Assembly: GCA_002633005.1 (NCBI GenBank)
Contig: NMRA01000040.1
Span: forward strand, 1,268,604 to 1,332,603
DNA from: Phoronis australis
Lineage: Eukaryota > Phoronida > Phoronidae
Reading direction: 5' to 3'
Length of the DNA: 64,000 nucleotides
The notes beneath the pieces are model-generated. The model saw only the letters and a list, made by a program, of their open reading frames with translations. It ran no database searches and was not told the DNA's origin. Shown here in pieces: positions 23,990-36,322 of this stretch (positions are counted from its first letter, which is position 1; each line of letters begins with the position of its first letter). Both the position numbers and the translations under genes were made by a program.

Positions 23990-26900
23990 TCGACCCAGAA
24001 CCTAACTACAGCATCATGACCACTAGAGTGGGTCTGAAAATGGCCATACGTAGGGAACAAAATCCCCCATATGAACTGAAACAGAAGGAGACGGAAACGG
24101 ATACACACCTGGCCCAAAGTGGCAGCCAAGTTTGAAACGTTTAGGTAGGAAGTAGGTATTAAGTATTTGGTTCGATAATTCTTCATTAGTTACACACAAA
24201 ATAATGTCCAAGAATGTCATTTTGGAATTTTGAAGGATTAATGATTAATTTGTTACAAATATTGAAAGCGTCAACAGATGCTCTTTTTAACATCTACAAA
24301 GTGCAATCAACTGTGATACTAGTATATTTTAATCTTTATTTTTGTTACGAAACAATATAGGGTTTCACATGTCGGCCATGCTGTGTGCTAAATATGTAGT
24401 GATTAACATTACTATTCGTTGGCGTAGAACGTAAAGAATTGGGAAGACGGAATATCACTGCACTGCAATAACATGTACAAGTTAGAACGATAACAAACTT
24501 CACGACAGAGTAGTATACAGTACTTGAATGTTTTCTCGTAGTAAGAAACGAGTTACAACGCATTGCCATAGGTCTACTCAAGTCTTGGGAAACTGTTCTA
24601 CACTTGGCCACATTGACTGTGGAGAAATGCACTTAAAGTTTTAAATTGTCAAACAGGATTAGGAGGTAATTTGATAGAAACCCAGTGAATTTGGCAGGCA
24701 CGCTTGTCTGCCGTGTGCCTAGTCGAGCGAAAACACACGAAGTTGACACGAACTCGAGTCTGAGATTACGTGGAATGCCCGAGTAGGCACTGAGGCGAAT
24801 GAAAACCAGAAGCGAAAATTGGCCCTTAGGATCGCACTAGGATTTGTGACTTTGAACCAATGCAGTGTAAATATCAAAACAGAGGCCGAGTCAAGGACTG
24901 AAGTTGAACTGCGCAAGTTGACGACTGTCATGTTCGATTTTATGGTCCAAGACAATCTAGGAAGCGAAAGAAAGGCTGTCTCGCGTGCATCAATCACGAA
25001 AAACACCACTGCCCGAACACCATAACTGTTTGATTTAACCATTCGAAAAGAGGTTCCAAAGATGAATGATTCGACAGTTCTAAATAGCCTTCCGTAGACC
25101 TCACCGTAGACCCTTGAAACCCGCGAAAACGCACGACCACGCAAGTCTTCGCGAGATGTCACCGTGCGAGCAAACCCCGAGTGCACATTAACTCTTCTTG
25201 AGAGCGTCTTGCTTGCAAAACGTAGCTTGAATGAATAGCGGCATTTACCACAATGGGACATTGCCATCCCGCGGCCTGTTCTCAGCGTGCACTTACTAAG
25301 ATCTGTTTCGTGCCCCTTTCACAATGGACTATATCTACGGAACCCTGGGACAATGCTAATATCGCCTAGTGGGCGGGCCAGCTCTGACAACCCCCTTAGT
25401 AGCCTACACGTAAATCCCGGGTCCGCCCCAATGGAACACGAAAGATGCCGTCTGTATTTACACTACGCACCCTCCAGATACTTTCTACAAAAAGATCACA
25501 TGTTTACATAAAGACCTATTGATCCACCTTGTTTTAAATTGTTGACTTCAAACACTAGTGTAACGTGACATTGTGGCCACATTGATTGGACTGATTGCGT
25601 TGACCGTCAGACGGTATTCAAAAACTGTGTTACGCCGAAAGGCTTCGATTTCTGAGATCGATCTAGAAGAGTTAAGAATAGGGTTGAACAATGGGAACAG
25701 AGGTGCATAACATACCCTAGTCTATTGTTCGAGGGTGTCAAGTCGCTTGACTGTGATACAACTGGTCGGTGAGATGAGTTCAGAGTTGGTGGAGAAGGAT
25801 TTCCGGGAGCGCCTAAATATTTTCGACGGTACCTTGGGCGCAGATGGAAAATTATGACACGCGTTGTTTTAGAGAGTGGGTTAAACCCGGAAATAGTTAA
25901 CAGGCCATTTGGCATTGTTATCTGTTTTGTTTTCACTAAGGCCTAAAAGCAGAATTGAAAAACAGCTTCCACATCGCGTGGATACCCTTTCGCGACGGGG
26001 TTTAAGTCAATTAACACTATTGCAGGAGGTTATTCCAATGATAAATCTCACTAGAATTCAAAAGGTGAATCATTTCGATGGGAATTCAATCAGGGAAATG
26101 TGCCGTTTAGAGAAAATTTGCCGCGAATGAACTCAGCCTCGTGAGGGGCACATTCCGTTCACAACTTTTTGCGAGTACTCTCCAAGATATGAGAGAAGTA
26201 ACTGAAAAGGTAGGATTAGTTTTTAACAAATCATACGAATTATAATTCGTGGAAATGTTTCTCCCTGCAGTGCACTTTTTAATTGGTTTAGAAGCTTCCA
26301 CAAGCCCAAATCCACACAGCGTCGTCTTCTACACTATCAAAATACATATAGTTTGTAGCAGTGACTAGTGTCAACGTTATTTGTCTAGGTCCAATAAACG
26401 ACATTAGATTTTAACCCGCCTTAAAGTGTTAAACTACAGATGAACTTGTTGCAACATCTGGTTTACGCATACAATTTTAATTTGTCGAAGCTGCGTTTTG
26501 ACATTTTTAACTGGCTAAAAAAACGAAAATCCAACCGGGCCTTCTACTCTCATAAAATCGGGTCTCACGATCTTTCTTACTGTCACAAGACTCTGTTTCT
26601 TCTAGCAACTCAAGTCAATGGCTATGCGCACGTGCGCCTTTTTCGAATACGCTATTTTAGTGCTGGCTAATCCCAATTAACTCCGAAGCATGTTCTTATG
26701 TCACTAATGGAAATAGAACCCTATCACGGCAAAGAATAATATAAGATCGATTTTATCAGAGTAAAAAGTCTCATTTTAGCCAGCCCGAAATGCAGCTTTA
26801 AATCTACTTCGTTTTGTCAAATATTTCAAAGCTAATTCAGAGACATACTAGAAAACTTGTCCTATAGTTCACGCTTTGGGTGAAGCCCTTCGTTTTTTCT

Positions 26901-29597
26901 TTTCATTTTTAATACATGGTATTAGCGATCTTAGTTACTCATGATAACACCACTGTGGTAAGGGGGAAGGTCACACAGCTACGATAACTTTATGTATTCC
27001 AGTTAAAAATTTGCGATTTCGGCTTGAGCTAATTAGCTTCTCAAGGTCTATAGAAAGGACAACTGAGCAAATCAAACTTTTTTTAATAATTGATCACTAG
27101 CCATTTTACAAGTTAAATCTGTTTGCTGACGAATTCTAAATCAACGTACGCGCGCGTTATTTACTGGTCTAAGCGTCCAACACCTTTTTAATAAAATATT
27201 AAGTAAGTGATTTTTTTCATTTTAACATTGTTTGGATACATAAGCCAAACAAAAATAGCACATCGTATATTGAATAATGTTCCTCAAGTTTGAGCGCTCG
27301 TATTTTGCAGAATCAATGAGCCAAGTATTTATCTCATTGGCAGTATGCACCTCCTGCAAAACAATTTGCTGAAAATTCGACTACAAAGACGACTAGTTAC
27401 AACACGCACCTGCGGACTAGTATACCTGAAACCTTGTCTGACCAAGTCGTGTTCCTTGTTTACACGGGTGCTTTCAATTTAGCTGCAGACTGCGGCGCTA
27501 AACCGACACTAAATGTTAATCCGACTGATACACAGACCTTCTGAATTTAGTTGTCCACAACTCATCTGTCCATTACATGGCAGATACAACAGTTTGTTTC
27601 TATGGTAACAGGTGATGGGTTCCTAGTTTTCGTGATTTTCTAAAATACAGTATTTCTAAACATAGTCTACAGTAACCAGCGGAAGATGACTACAGGATCG
27701 CATTCTGAAAAAATGTTCCTCTAAATATTATCGAAAACAGGGGACAGCGCTTCCTATATATATATGTAAATATGTTTTCCTCACGCCATGAATTCCATCG
27801 CTTCTGTGTAAATTCCGCCACGCGGCAGAACTGTAAGAGAAGACCAGTTATCTTTACAGTGACCGATTTGGCAGGTTTAAGATTTCATTCAACAATTTCA
27901 CATCAAGATTTCGCGGACGTTCTCTTGATAAATGCCAGACCTTCGGCGGACTACTCCGCTTTGCAGTCCTATTCTAAAGGAAGTCACGTGGTCTAATTAA
28001 AGAAAATGTGTGCACAGGGCTTCGATTAAAAATCCAAATTTAAAGTATAAAATATATCGAATACCCCAAAAAGCGCCATAGAAGCACAAGTGTTAGGGTT
28101 ATATTCTTCAACGTCAACTTAAGAACTCCATTTGTTGTATATACAAGGTACGTATCACTTGTTTCATTAAGAATCGGTGAACTGCGTGCTATCTACGAAA
28201 AAGAGAAAGAGCAACAGATGCAAGGCCATCTATCAGTCAAGATATACAAGTAAAGACAAAATCTCACAGATAATATTTTAAACCAAAAATAAACTCTCTT
28301 ACGTAACAGAGAGACAATATACTATAAAAGTAACAATTAGCAGGTGGGTACGCGAATATTCAGACAGACGTTTTGTGTTCATTAGCAGGTTGTCACTTTG
28401 AAATACTACAAGTATACGTATTACTACACAGAAACAATGTCGGTCGATGTGTACAACTTGGCTCTTTGCCGTTTTATCCTTTCAGCCTTCGCAGACTCCG
28501 GCCAACAACTTCGAAAGGTATACTATATACAACATCAAATGAAAACTGCAGACTATAAAATGGCTCACTCAAAGTCAAGAACTCACAAAATCTCGAGTTA
28601 AAAATAAAAACGCTAAAAGTAAATCTACAACTGAAAAGCCAAGCAGGAAACGTCAAATGTAAATTTCCTCGGCTCAACCGCTGTTGCTCGCAATTTTTCA
28701 GAGGTACGACTCATGGAACGATGCATCGGTATTGTTTGGAATCCACAACGTTGAAGTTGGAAAATATTTTGATCTCTTCACGCATCAACGGCACCTGGCG
28801 GTCATTGAATACGCTCCGTGTGATATCTAAACACCTGATTACGTAATACGCGGACAAAACGGGAGCAAGATTGGACAATTTCAAGAACTCGATACTTCGA
28901 TATTACTTCACAAGGAATTGCTCTCAGCTGCAAACAGAGAAAATCGTCAAATATAAGTGATTCCAGGTTATCTGATTAATATATAAATTAATGTGCGAGA
29001 TGTATGAAAAGATACTGGAAGATTGAAGTCGGAAGCGTAAGACGAAAATTTTAATTTGATATTTAAGTATTATAGTGAATTAATTCTACCTTACGCTGAT
29101 GACGCACGCAGTCTAAAACTTTGTCTTCACGGTGAAATTTTAACTGTCGCGTGGCCAATGCATCTTTTTCGTCTTACAACAATTTAGTTATTTCATATAA
29201 CAATTTGGTAACTTCTTTGTTACTTTGCAAACTTTTTGATTTGTGAACAGCATTCCTCAGCTTGACTGTTCACTGGCTTATATTGTTGACATGATTGTGA
29301 TCGGAAATTCAATTTGACTTAATTTGCTAAATGAGCATGCAACTATTTTTCCAAGACTGTTCTTTAAAGTGAAAAATGATTTACGGCACCTTAATTGTAA
29401 CAGTGATCCAACGTCGCATTACTATAAGCAATAAATTTTAACGAAACAAAAATAACGGTTGTGTGATAAAAAGATATACTGTCGAAGTGCAACAATGTAT
29501 TTGCTGTCTCTAAAAGAAGTGCATACAACAATATCTTCAAATGAAGTCACGGCAAACGCAATTCTTTGAAGTCTCGCCAAATTCTCTTATAAATAAT

Positions 29598-29620
29598 AAC
29601 CATCATCATCATCATGATGT
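29598..29620. repeat. Short CAT trinucleotide microsatellite
   Basis: About five CAT/ATC units end in catgatg, so the run is locally palindromic. The flanks are non-coding. Confidence 0.85.
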
Positions 29621-31407
29621 TGTTAACAAAAATTTATTTTATTATAGACAACGAAGTTGACTGCACTTCAAATAATCAATTGGACAAGACCAAATCTACT
29701 ATCAGCAAACTAAAACAGAGACGTAAATATTCCTGGCAACTATTGCCCAGTACAAGAATGAAGTCTACCTTGCTGTGGACGTTGTAACAAACTAATGGCG
29801 CCTTGTCGACACCGTCGTTATTTTGTTTATTTTTCGGTTTAAAATTCGCTGCACTTCGAATCCCGCAAAGCTGAAAAAACGCGAGCACCTCAGTAGACGA
29901 AACAAACAACAATTAACCCGTACCTTTGAAAGTGTGAAGATCCAGCGTGAGTGGGTTTCTCTGTTTTAACTGTTTTCATACCAGAAACAGTTTGATCTAA
30001 TAAAACCACTTATGTTTTGAGATAAATCATTTCGCTGGTAAAGCAATAGTTTACCCTCATTTTGTAAAGAAGTTTGTTTTACAGAAAGTATCACCTCCAA
30101 CAACATGGCAAAACAATATCGGAAAACAAATCGACGATCGTCAATAAAGCAAACAATGGCCATGGTATAATTGATATAATAAATATTTGAACGTTTTCCA
30201 ACTTACGAGAGTCGGTGCGGCAGAATCTCGCTTCGTAGAAGAAAAAGTAACGAAGTAGTACAACGAAGTTGATGTTTTCGTTTTTCTTGGCCAACATCGG
30301 TGTCAGAGACCGTCAACTAGTAGCCTATAAGTTATAGTTTACATTCCAACAGTCAATAAATATCAAAACAACAGATTATCTCGGCATGAAACCACACACC
30401 CGCCGTTTATTGACGAAGATTTGTCGCACGCAGGACGTCAGGACAAACACAGACAAAACAGAATAAACATGAAATTTAGCAAAAAATACACTTCACTACC
30501 ATTTCATTAATACAGCAGTTAGGATGCAAAAAGAATTTGGATCCTACATGAGGACTAATTCTTGAAGCGTTTTCATTTGTGTCCCAGGCCGCAAGTCAAC
30601 ACCGTATTCCTTAATCGAAGCTCAGAGCGGGAAACCCAAGTGATTTGGACAATTTTGGGAAAAATAACCTACCAGTTCTTTGCTTTGTTGCACGGCTCTA
30701 TTCTCCGGCTGGTCTTCGCTCATAGTATGGTAGAGACGCGCGACCATGCCTCCCGGCGTCCAGCAGACACTCCACTGAGAAAACGATCCTTGGTTTAATC
30801 ACCCTCTCTCTCTTGAGTGTCAATCCTAGGTTAGAGTCTTGTCTTTTAAAATATTTTCATTGCGGCTGGCTTAAGCTTGAGAATTTTTCGCATGCCAAAA
30901 TGGATTTAGTCGTCTATTTTGCTATGTATTGTGGCTCTTCAATAGATAATCCCCGTGTAGTGCTCGCGATGGGCTTTACAGATCACATTCGCATGAGTTG
31001 GCCGAGTTGTAACTTTAATAGATACGGAGGTGGAGCGAATAATGTTTTATGTAGACGTGTGGGCATCCCACTGAGAACGGTTCAATGCGAAATTTACAAC
31101 GTGATTGGCTGAAAGGTGGACTAGTCTATTTTGGGATGATCCACTTTGTAGGGGTTGTAGGATACATAGCCCAACAATCGAACTTGAATGCTTTGACATA
31201 TCTTGTAACTCTGACAAATCGCTTCTTCATCTCTCAGTTGTTTTAAAATTTTATCATGGACAAAGTGAGAAATTTTCTCTCTACTGTAAACTTTCCATGC
31301 GTTCATTTCTGCCTGCTTCTTGAACCGCTCAACATTTGCACGGATGGCGTGAAATTTCTCGTAATTTTGTAGTAAGTTTTTAAAGTTTGACAAACCCGCC
31401 TATGTTG

Positions 31408-31660
31408 GTCAAAAATGACTTTTGATTCAGATAACTTCCGCTATAAAATTGTGTCAACTTGTTCCTTATTCAGATGAGGAATGATTTTGGGCTATGCTCT
31501 GCGCCCAAAATGACGCGACGTGACGAGCCCACTGATCAAGCATGATCTCAACCTAACAAAGATGTCATACATCAACTTTCAATTCTTCCAGAGGCTCTAA
31601 ACCTGAGTAAACAACAAGTTAAAACAGATTTATACTGGTAAGTGATCCGGCGATATCAAA
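31408..31660 (+). repeat. Dispersed ~250-bp repeat, copy 1 of 3
   Basis: It shares a 5' block (acttttgatt, then ctataaaattgtgtcaacttgttccttattcag) with copies near 33556 and 36046 in the same orientation. It also shares an AAAATGACRCRMCGTGACRAGC block with the second copy, and a TCTCAA block further on. It is diverged and carries several stops, so not a coding exon. The family is unidentified. Confidence 0.5.
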
Positions 31661-32443
31661 AGTTATTTTTTGCGGAATATTGGTTCGCAGTCGCTTTAAT
31701 ATTGTCTTTCAAATAACCATATGGCATTTCATTGCTCAAAACTGCAGGCATTATATTTACCTTACAGACCATACGAACACAGTTTCTATTGAACCTTAGT
31801 TTTATTTGATTCTAATGTTTTTATACTCTGCAATATGTCAATAAACATTCTCGCCCGGGGTGTTTAAGCGACACCTGTTACTAAACAATGTAAACTAATC
31901 AATGAACCAGGCGCATCTCGCTTAACCACTTTGTCTCAAACATTGCTTCCTACAGCATTTACGGTAGGCAATAGCGCGGAAAGCAATATGTCTCGCTCTC
32001 ATGAAATCAGTCGGAAATATCAAGCAACAATTTGTTGTTGAAATTGGCGTGTTTGAATATTGTTTCTCATCTTAATGTCGATATTTGATTTTTATACAAT
32101 TCTATCAACAATAAAATGGCGAGCGAGTGCATCCGTACTCGTATTCAGTAGGGACAAAGACGTGACAATAGAAGTCGTCTTTATCCGTGTTACCTTAAAA
32201 TCAAAACAAGGGTCCTCTTTGGATATCGCGTAGGTTTTAAGACATGTCTATTGTACCAGATTCACTTGACCATAAAAATCCACCCTTTGTTGTCTACTTT
32301 ATCAGAACAAATATTACTTTCGGAGTATTCGCAGTTGTAATACCAATCAAGATGTATTACAATGCCATTGATTTCTTAGTTCAGAATTCACGTCTTTTCC
32401 TGATCTAATGCGTAAAAACAATTACTTTACGAACGCCGTTTGT

Positions 32444-32573
32444 CACCATCATCAACACCGCCGAGACCACCGCCGTCATCATCATTATCATTTTCATCAT
32501 CATTATCATCATCATCATCATCATCGTTAATGCCAATCGTCATCATCGAGGTCTTCACCATCATCATCATTAT
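32444..32573. repeat. ATC/CAT-rich trinucleotide satellite, ~130 bp, imperfect
   Basis: Runs of cat/atc are broken by caacaccgccgagaccaccgcc, attatcattttc, and a second block after tgccaatcg. It is an old, interrupted microsatellite in a non-coding context. Confidence 0.9.
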
Positions 32574-33555
32574 AGTGAAACTTGCTCTCTAACTCCTTAT
32601 CTCTGTGATCGCTCGGTCAAATTAGTTAGAAACACAACATATAGCGACGACGAGAATATGAAGAAGGCTGAAAATTGCCAATTATACGAACGAGTATTGT
32701 AAATCACTCAATCGTGTCCAGTTACTATCGTGACGTGGTGTTGGGAAATAACACAGCATGGTGCGGGTTATATGGGCCTCTAAGGCACGTCTTTAGTGCA
32801 AAGCTCACCTATTTGCAGAATTTCGTGTTTTCACATTTATAAGTTATCAATAACTATAACTGCATTTCGTGTAGAGTAGAGGAAGTTCAAATAGCATTGT
32901 AGTTTAGTTCCCGTTATACATACGCATAATATTATTAGGAGCATGCAAAAACATCTTTAGTGCCCGTTACCATCGATGTCACTTCCGTGAGAAAAAATCA
33001 ACGTGTTCATCAACTACGGAATGTTGTATGTATCTTTCCTGCGCTGTTTTCGTTGTACGGCAAGAATTGAGAAATACCCGTATGTATTGAGGTAGCTAAG
33101 ATCGCTTGCAAACGTGATACTAGCCGGAGTGCTTTTCAACATCATAGCAGTCATTTCAACTTGAAACTGACAAACCTTTGTCGACGACGCTGAACAACGG
33201 TTGTACATTACCGATGCTAAATATTTAATGTTAATTCTTTCAACTATAGATTTGACTGGTTATGAAAGGATGTCGATAGTCGTAGAAATGTGTAACAATC
33301 TTAACTCGGTAAATCTGGCTTAGATTAGTGACTGACGCCGCTCTTATCCTATAAAGAATTATTACCGATGTAATCGTTCAGTGACTTGGACTGGTGCTTT
33401 AGTTTCCAGGTGTTATTTTGTGTCGATCCTTTAAGGGGCTTTAGGTGCGCGAGTACCCCACTTTTCTTCTTACAGGACATTAACACTGACATTTATTCTC
33501 TTACTTTGGCAAAAATATGCTAAATCTCCAATACATCCAAGTTCCATCTTGGAAG

Positions 33556-33870
33556 CATACTTTGATTTTGATGTCGTTCACTTACAATATTAGTCTCAAC
33601 TTGTTTCTTATTCAGACGTTAAGTGATGTCTAATGTGTGTAAGGAAACGACAGTTCGTTATTGGTTGAGACCGCCCCGTGCGCATAAAATGACACACCGT
33701 GACAAGCTTAATAGTACTCTCATCTCAAGCATCAGCGAATTGACAGTCCTTGAAAGCATAGAAGTCACCTCCAGTTTGACTAAGGAAAATCTTAGACCGA
33801 TTTCTTAAGTGTATAATTGGTTTACATCAAAAATTGGTTTTAGTGGTGAAAGGCTAGTTTAAAGCCGCTT
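33556..33870 (+). repeat. Dispersed ~250-bp repeat, copy 2 of 3
   Basis: It aligns with copy 3 over tctcaagc..atcagc..tgacagt.ct.tgaaagc and over tttgactaag.aaaaatt.taggccgatttc, and with copy 1 in the first half and in a ctttaat/ctttaaag tail. It contains a 61-codon open frame (33623-33808) that is not conserved in the other copies, so I do not call a gene. Confidence 0.55.
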
Positions 33871-34004
33871 TAAAGTCAGAGACTTTCTCTCTTGCTGGCA
33901 TTAGTTGTGTTGATTCTCTTAAAACCAAATGAACGAGAAACAAAATCAAATAAGGTAAGCAAAATGGTGGTCACGCATGTATTTTTCCGACATCGGTTAT
34001 GCTA

Positions 34005-34578
34005 TATTTTTGTTATGTCTCTTGTTGATCAACTCTGTTGTACCTCTTTGGAGGATAGACAAATTAATCGCGAATTTGAGAGAACGTCCAATACAGTAAC
34101 AGCGCTCTCGTGTGTGTCGAATCAGTTCTTCCCAAATGACTAAATTTTTTGAAAAATCCGTTGAGAAAATAAAGAATAACCAGTTTGCGCTTCAAGCACG
34201 CCACCTGAATGAGTGGCATCATTTTCCATCACCTATTGAAGTACCCTGTGTTTCTACGCTACTTACAGCAAATATAAACAGGACTTTTGATTTTCCTCAA
34301 AATTGTGTTCGTAGGCAAGAATATGTTGGATTAAGTATAAGCTGCATCTTAGGAGTTGAAAAAGTAACGGATTACCCTGTGCTAACGTTATGTCTCAAAC
34401 CCATACGGGATTCGCCTCAACCCACGACCTCAGGGGTCGCAGTCTGCTAGTAGCGCTGAAGCCAATATTGCAGGTAGTCGGGAGATATTGTGACGGCCGT
34501 CGATTTCTGTTAATTTTATCGTATCATTGGAATCTCCTTTCGGGAATCGGTGATTTCTAATAAAATCACAAAAGCACG
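34005..34578. repeat. Duplicated segment left of a single-N junction (copy 1, 574 bp)
   Basis: The block is near-identical to 34580-35153 and ends exactly at the N at 34579. The few substitutions include tgtgttcg/tgagttcg, gattcgcc/gatccgcc, tctcctttc/tctgctttc and gcacg/gtgcg, about one percent, with equal lengths. This fits two alleles of one locus placed side by side at a contig join. Confidence 0.9.
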
Positions 34579-34579
34579 N

Positions 34580-35153
34580 TATTTTTGTTATGTCTCTTGT
34601 TGATCAACTCTGTTGTACCTCTTTGGAGGATAGACAAATTAATCGCGAATTTGAGAGAACGTCCAATACAGTAACAGCGCTCTCGTGTGTGTCGAATCAG
34701 TTCTTCCCAAATGACTAAATTTTTTGAAAAATCCGTTGAGAAAATAAAGAATAACCAGTTTGCGCTTCAAGCACGCCACCTGAATGAGTGGCATCATTTT
34801 CCATCACCTATTGAAGTACCCTGTGTTTCTACGCTACTTACAGCAAATATAAACAGGACTTTTGATTTTCCTCAAAATTGAGTTCGTAGGCAAGAATATG
34901 TTGGATTAAGTATAAGCTGCATCTTAGGAGTTGAAAAAGTAACGGATTACCCTGTGCTAACGTTATGTCTCAAACCCATACGGGATCCGCCTCAACCCAC
35001 GACCTCAGGGGTCGCAGTCTGCTAGTAGCGCTGAAGCCAATATTGCAGGTAGTCGGGAGATATTGTGACGGCCGTCGATTTCTGTTAATTTTATCGTATC
35101 ATTGGAATCTGCTTTCGGGAATTGGTGATTTCTAATAAAATCACAAAAGTGCG
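34580..35153. repeat. Duplicated segment right of a single-N junction (copy 2, 574 bp)
   Basis: This is the second copy of 34005-34578; unique sequence follows after 35153. One of the substitutions makes a stop codon in an open frame that is open in copy 1, but the frame has no recognisable protein. Confidence 0.9.
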
Positions 35154-35815
35154 ACGGACTGTGATGCTGTACAGCTCTGGCCAATGTTATTTATATGTTT
35201 ATATTCTACAAGAAGAATATCCTTCCCAACGATAATACAAAAACGCGTTTTCAGCCCTAAAACCGACTGTGTTATTTTAAAAATGCAAACAATGTGGCAA
35301 ACCATAAAAATCGTAAAAAATCTCGAAAATAACGCCGTCCTTGCAGAGTAGTGAATAAAAGTGTCAAAACGTGTTACGTGCGCGACACAAATCCTGCTGA
35401 AATAATCTAATAATTTAATCGCGCCTTCGTGCTGTCACTGACAGCGGTGGTACATTGTAAGTGAGTCAGTATCGGTTTGTTTCTCATCAAATGGTTTAAA
35501 TCATCACTTAATACAAACGAACACTTGTATTACGAAAATAATATGTGTTAAGAGCAAATATCATCAATGTTGAAATTACGCGGTAAGTGGGACTTCTCTA
35601 AACGTTAGTTTTAGCCAACTTGTAGTTCTTCGAAATCAATTAATTAAGCTCATTAGACAAGTCATGACTTTTGTGGTTTCTGTCATTATAAGTATTTGTA
35701 TACTCAGATACAGAGACGTTTATTCAACAGTGATGTTCATCGTTATTGATATTGGTGTTGGTTTTATTGTTGCTAGTCTTACACAGTGTTGTTAATCGTT
35801 ATCAATGAAAAACCA

Positions 35816-35862
35816 TATAATAATCGTATAATAATCGTATAATAATCGTATAATAATCGTCT
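35816..35862. repeat. 11-bp tandem repeat (ataataatcgt), about four units
   Basis: Four consecutive units of ataataatcgt occur, the last changed to end in cgtctaata. It is a short AT-rich minisatellite in non-coding sequence. Confidence 0.9.
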
Positions 35863-36045
35863 AATAAAATGTGTATTGCTTGAAACATCTTAATACATTG
35901 CATTCAATGTATTCACAATGAAGTTAATTTCAAAACGTTTGTAAGCCCCAGGAGTAAACTATCCGTGTATTATCATCAGCTGGTTAATCTGCACTGAAAC
36001 AAACTGAGAGGATTCATTAAAACTACTATAAATTTGCGCGACGAC

Positions 36046-36322
36046 GAAAAAAGAACTTCTGATTACGACCCCTTACGGTAGTAAAATTAATCTCAACTTA
36101 TTCCTTACCCAGAGAGGCGAAGTTTGGTCGAGCAAAAATTTTACTGACATTTCGTCACTGCGGCTCGAGGTCAAGCTGGGCAAGTAAACTTACAAGCCGT
36201 GATGAGTTCACTTCTGAACCTACATGTAATCTCAAGCAGTCATCAGCTGTCAGTTCTCTGAAAGCCCAAAAATCATACCTATTTGGACTAAGTAAAAATT
36301 TGAGGCCAATTTCATAACTATT
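36046..36322 (+). repeat. Dispersed ~250-bp repeat, copy 3 of 3
   Basis: It is collinear with copies at 31408 and 33556, best matched to copy 2 over the second half. The three starts are spaced roughly 2.1 and 2.5 kb apart, all on the same strand, but the sequence between them does not look duplicated. Confidence 0.55.

Noticed and set aside
24719-25267. 182-codon open frame, minus strand
   Set aside because: It is the longest frame in the window but shows no domain, biased composition or splice context. One frame of this size is near chance expectation for 64 kb on six frames.
31121-31393. 90-codon minus-strand frame with a charged, helical composition
   Set aside because: No family recognised. 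Charged helical composition alone is weak evidence, and no flanking exon was found.
32444-32573. CRISPR-like array
   Set aside because: The repeats are trinucleotide satellite without unique spacers, and the genome is animal.
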